Assembly: GCA_900757715.1 (NCBI GenBank)
Contig: CAAEOZ010000174.1
Coordinates: 1 to 16,309 of the forward strand
DNA from: an uncultured Veillonella sp.
GTDB taxonomy: Bacteria > Bacillota > Negativicutes > Veillonellales > Veillonellaceae
Direction: 5' to 3'
Length of the DNA: 16,309 bases
Within the stretch, counting starts at the first letter, position 1, and each line of letters starts with the position of its first letter. The notes under the pieces were generated by a model. The model did no database searches. It saw only the letters and a list, made by a program, of their open reading frames with translations, and was not told the origin of the DNA. Position numbers and translations under genes: made by a program. Positions 14,767-16,309 of this stretch are shown piece after piece.

Positions 14767-14782
14767 ACATGAGTTCTCATGT
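14767..14782. promoter_or_regulatory. Operator-like dyad in the flavodiiron gene leader
   Basis: ACATGAG-TT-CTCATGT is a perfect 7-bp inverted repeat with a 2-base spacer, about 15 bases downstream of the predicted start of transcription and 43 bases before the ATG. It does not match the Rex, PerR or LexA consensus that I know. It may be a repressor site or, with a 4-base loop, a small RNA hairpin. Confidence 0.4.
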
Positions 14783-14824
14783 AAAGCTATACATACCTAG
14801 TGTGGGTTAAGAAAGGATTTTATT

Positions 14825-16060
14825 ATGCATTGTGCTCAGAAAATGACTCATAATATCTACTGGATTGGTAGTAATGACTGGACAACAGAACGTTTCGAAA
14901 ACTTATTTCCTATTCCAAATGGTGTTAGCTATAACAGCTATTTCATCGACGATGAAAAGACTTGTGTCGTAGACTCTGTAGATGCTGAAATTCGTGAAGA
15001 GTACTTCGACAACTTGACTCACCTCTTAAATGGTCGTGAACTCGATTACATCGTCGTAAACCATATGGAACCTGATCATTGCCAAACATTATTGGAAACA
15101 TTGGAACGTTATCCAAATTGTAAAATGGTAGGTAATGCTACAACATTCCGCATGTTTGAGCAATTCTATAACACTCCAAAACCAGAACAATACCATCAAA
15201 TTAAAGAAGGCGATGAAATCTGTTTAGGTAAACATACATTGGTTTCTTACACTATGCCTATGGTTCACTGGCCTGAAGTAACTTGTACATACGAAAAATC
15301 TACAGGCACATTGTTCTCTGCAGATGCTTTTGGCACATTCGGTACAGTTAATGGTAATATCTTTGCTGACCAAACCGATTTCGTAGCCACATATGAAGAA
15401 GAAGCCCGTCGTTACTATACAAATATTGTTGGTAAATACGGACCTCAAGTACAAAATGCGCTTCGTAAAATTTCTAATCTTGATATCAAACGCATTGCTC
15501 CACTTCATGGTCCAATCTGGCGCACCCCTGAATCTATCCAATATATCACGCACAAATACTTACATTGGTCCAGCTATACAGCCGAACAAAAAGGTGTTGT
15601 TATCGCTTTTGGTTCCATGTACGGCAATACTCGTGCTATTGCTCAACAATTAGCTAAACAACTATCCAAACGTGGCGTTACAGATATCAAAATTTACGAT
15701 GTTTCCAAAACTAATGCTTCCTACATCATCTCCGATGCTTGGAAATATACTAACTTGGTAACTATCGCACCTACATATAACTTGAATCTATACCTTACTA
15801 TGGAAAACTTTATCCATGAATTAAAAGCCCTTAACTTCCAAAACCATAAAGTATCCATCATCGGTAACCACTCTTGGGCTTCCGCTGCGATGAAAACAAT
15901 GGTTTCCCATTTCGAAAATGACTTCAAAGACATTGAAATTGTTTCCGAACCACTAGATATCAAATCCTCTTTGAAAGAAGAAGACCTTCCATTAATTGAA
16001 AAAATGGCAGACGATATCAAAGCGTCCATTGAAGCAGCCGAAATCAAAGACGTATTCTAA
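14825..16060 (+). CDS. fprA: A-type flavodiiron protein (oxygen/nitric oxide reductase)
   Basis: Flavodiiron proteins reduce O2 to water, or NO to N2O, in the cytoplasm of anaerobes, taking electrons from rubredoxin or a similar donor. The 411-residue protein has an N-terminal beta-lactamase-like domain (about 25-250) with the diiron ligands His80, Glu82 and Asp84 (HMEPDH), His148 (MVHWPE), Asp167 (SADAFGTFG) and His228 (PLHGPIWR). A flavodoxin domain (about 256-405) follows, with the FMN phosphate loop SMYGNT (264-269). There is no C-terminal rubredoxin or reductase extension, hence class A. AAAGGA lies 8 bases before the ATG. It has its own promoter and terminator. O2 protection would suit the oxygen-sensitive PurF, but no operon links them. 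Confidence 0.95.
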   Translation: MHCAQKMTHNIYWIGSNDWTTERFENLFPIPNGVSYNSYFIDDEKTCVVDSVDAEIREEYFDNLTHLLNGRELDYIVVNHMEPDHCQTLLETLERYPNCKMVGNATTFRMFEQFYNTPKPEQYHQIKEGDEICLGKHTLVSYTMPMVHWPEVTCTYEKSTGTLFSADAFGTFGTVNGNIFADQTDFVATYEEEARRYYTNIVGKYGPQVQNALRKISNLDIKRIAPLHGPIWRTPESIQYITHKYLHWSSYTAEQKGVVIAFGSMYGNTRAIAQQLAKQLSKRGVTDIKIYDVSKTNASYIISDAWKYTNLVTIAPTYNLNLYLTMENFIHELKALNFQNHKVSIIGNHSWASAAMKTMVSHFENDFKDIEIVSEPLDIKSSLKEEDLPLIEKMADDIKASIEAAEIKDVF

Positions 16061-16070
16061 TACGAACAAC

Positions 16071-16100
16071 AAAGCCGCCTAAACAGGCGGCTTTTTCTTT
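16071..16100 (+). terminator. Terminator of the flavodiiron protein gene
   Basis: AAAGCCGCCT (16071-16080) and AGGCGGCTTT (16085-16094) form a perfect 10-bp GC-rich stem with an AAAC loop, followed by a T-rich tail. It begins 10 bases after the stop codon. Confidence 0.93.
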
Positions 16101-16125
16101 TCATATACTAGATTTTATACGCCTA

Positions 16126-16149
16126 AAACCAAACTTTAATTTTTGGTTT
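16126..16149. repeat. AT-rich inverted repeat between terminator and tRNA promoter
   Basis: AAACCAAA (16126-16133) faces TTTGGTTT (16142-16149) across 8 bases. It has no T tract beyond it and is weak, so it is not called a terminator. Nothing else is visible in this spacer before the tRNA promoter. Confidence 0.4.
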
Positions 16150-16222
16150 ATACCCATTTATTGAGATCAAATACTATATTTTAAAAGCCTTGTAAATATG
16201 CAATAATTCGACTATTTTTTGC

Positions 16223-16251
16223 TTGACATAAATCTAACTTTTTCATATACT
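16223..16251 (+). promoter_or_regulatory. Promoter of the tRNA gene
   Basis: TTGACA (16223-16228), a 17-base spacer and TATACT (16246-16251) give a near-consensus promoter with a perfect -35. Transcription should start near 16258, about 25 bases before the mature tRNA end. This is typical of a stable RNA promoter. Confidence 0.85.
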
Positions 16252-16282
16252 ATACAAGTACCTGTTACACAACAGAATACAT

Positions 16283-16309
16283 GGAGAGGTGTCCGAGCGG
16301 CTGAAGGAG
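16283..16309 (+). tRNA. tRNA, probably serine (5' part only)
   Basis: The last 27 bases hold a 5' acceptor strand GGAGAGG, then TG and a D-arm of the GTCCGAGCGGCTGAAGGAG kind, characteristic of bacterial class II serine tRNAs. The anticodon and long variable arm lie beyond the window edge, so the anticodon cannot be stated. Leucine tRNAs usually begin with GC-type acceptor ends and fit less well. Confidence 0.82.

Noticed and set aside
1..16309. CRISPR arrays, insertion sequences, prophage or toxin-antitoxin genes
   Set aside because: No spaced direct repeats, transposase motifs, terminal inverted repeats with target duplications or phage genes were seen. The window looks like core chromosome.

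Overview
The window reads as a chromosomal segment of a low-to-moderate GC anaerobe of the Negativicutes, most likely Veillonella. This is inferred from the gene set: a Gram-positive-type PurF with a cleavable propeptide and Fe-S cysteines, a single-chain PurL of about 1,246 residues, an anaerobic diiron flavoprotein, and Firmicute-type AGGAGG ribosome binding sites. I cannot confirm genus or species without a search.

Layout. Positions 1-163 hold a promoter and leader firing left out of the window, then the terminator of the purine operon. From 7710 down to 164 on the minus strand lies a de novo purine operon in the order purE-purC-purF-purM-purN-purH-purD. A strong promoter (7682-7710) precedes it, followed by a previously unlabelled 30-codon reading frame (7564-7656) that runs through an intrinsic terminator just ahead of purE. 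Positions 7657-7989 are non-coding and hold the promoter, PurBox-like CGAA motifs and the terminator of the next unit. From 9601 down to 7906 on the minus strand is a salvage unit: xpt (xanthine phosphoribosyltransferase) followed by two paralogous small proteins of YbjN-like appearance. A LysR-type regulator (9746-10651, minus) follows, divergent from purL (10919-14659, plus), the one large pathway gene outside the operon. The divergent gap carries a dyad of LysR-operator form. A terminator separates purL from an A-type diiron flavoprotein (14825-16060, plus), which ends in its own terminator. The window closes with a consensus promoter and the first 27 bases of a serine-type tRNA.

How the genes work together. 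PurF, PurD, PurN, PurL, PurM, PurE, PurC and PurH take PRPP to IMP. Only PurB (adenylosuccinate lyase) and the optional PurK are not in the window. Xpt supplies the salvage route from xanthine. The de novo and salvage units are back to back in the same direction, with purL separately controlled.

The most interesting signal is the purE leader: a well-formed small reading frame overlaps the terminator, its stop codon is embedded in the purE ribosome binding site, and no purine riboswitch is visible. This has the architecture of pyrBI-type, translation-coupled attenuation. Second is the LysR/purL divergent region. Third is the paralogous pair co-transcribed with xpt.
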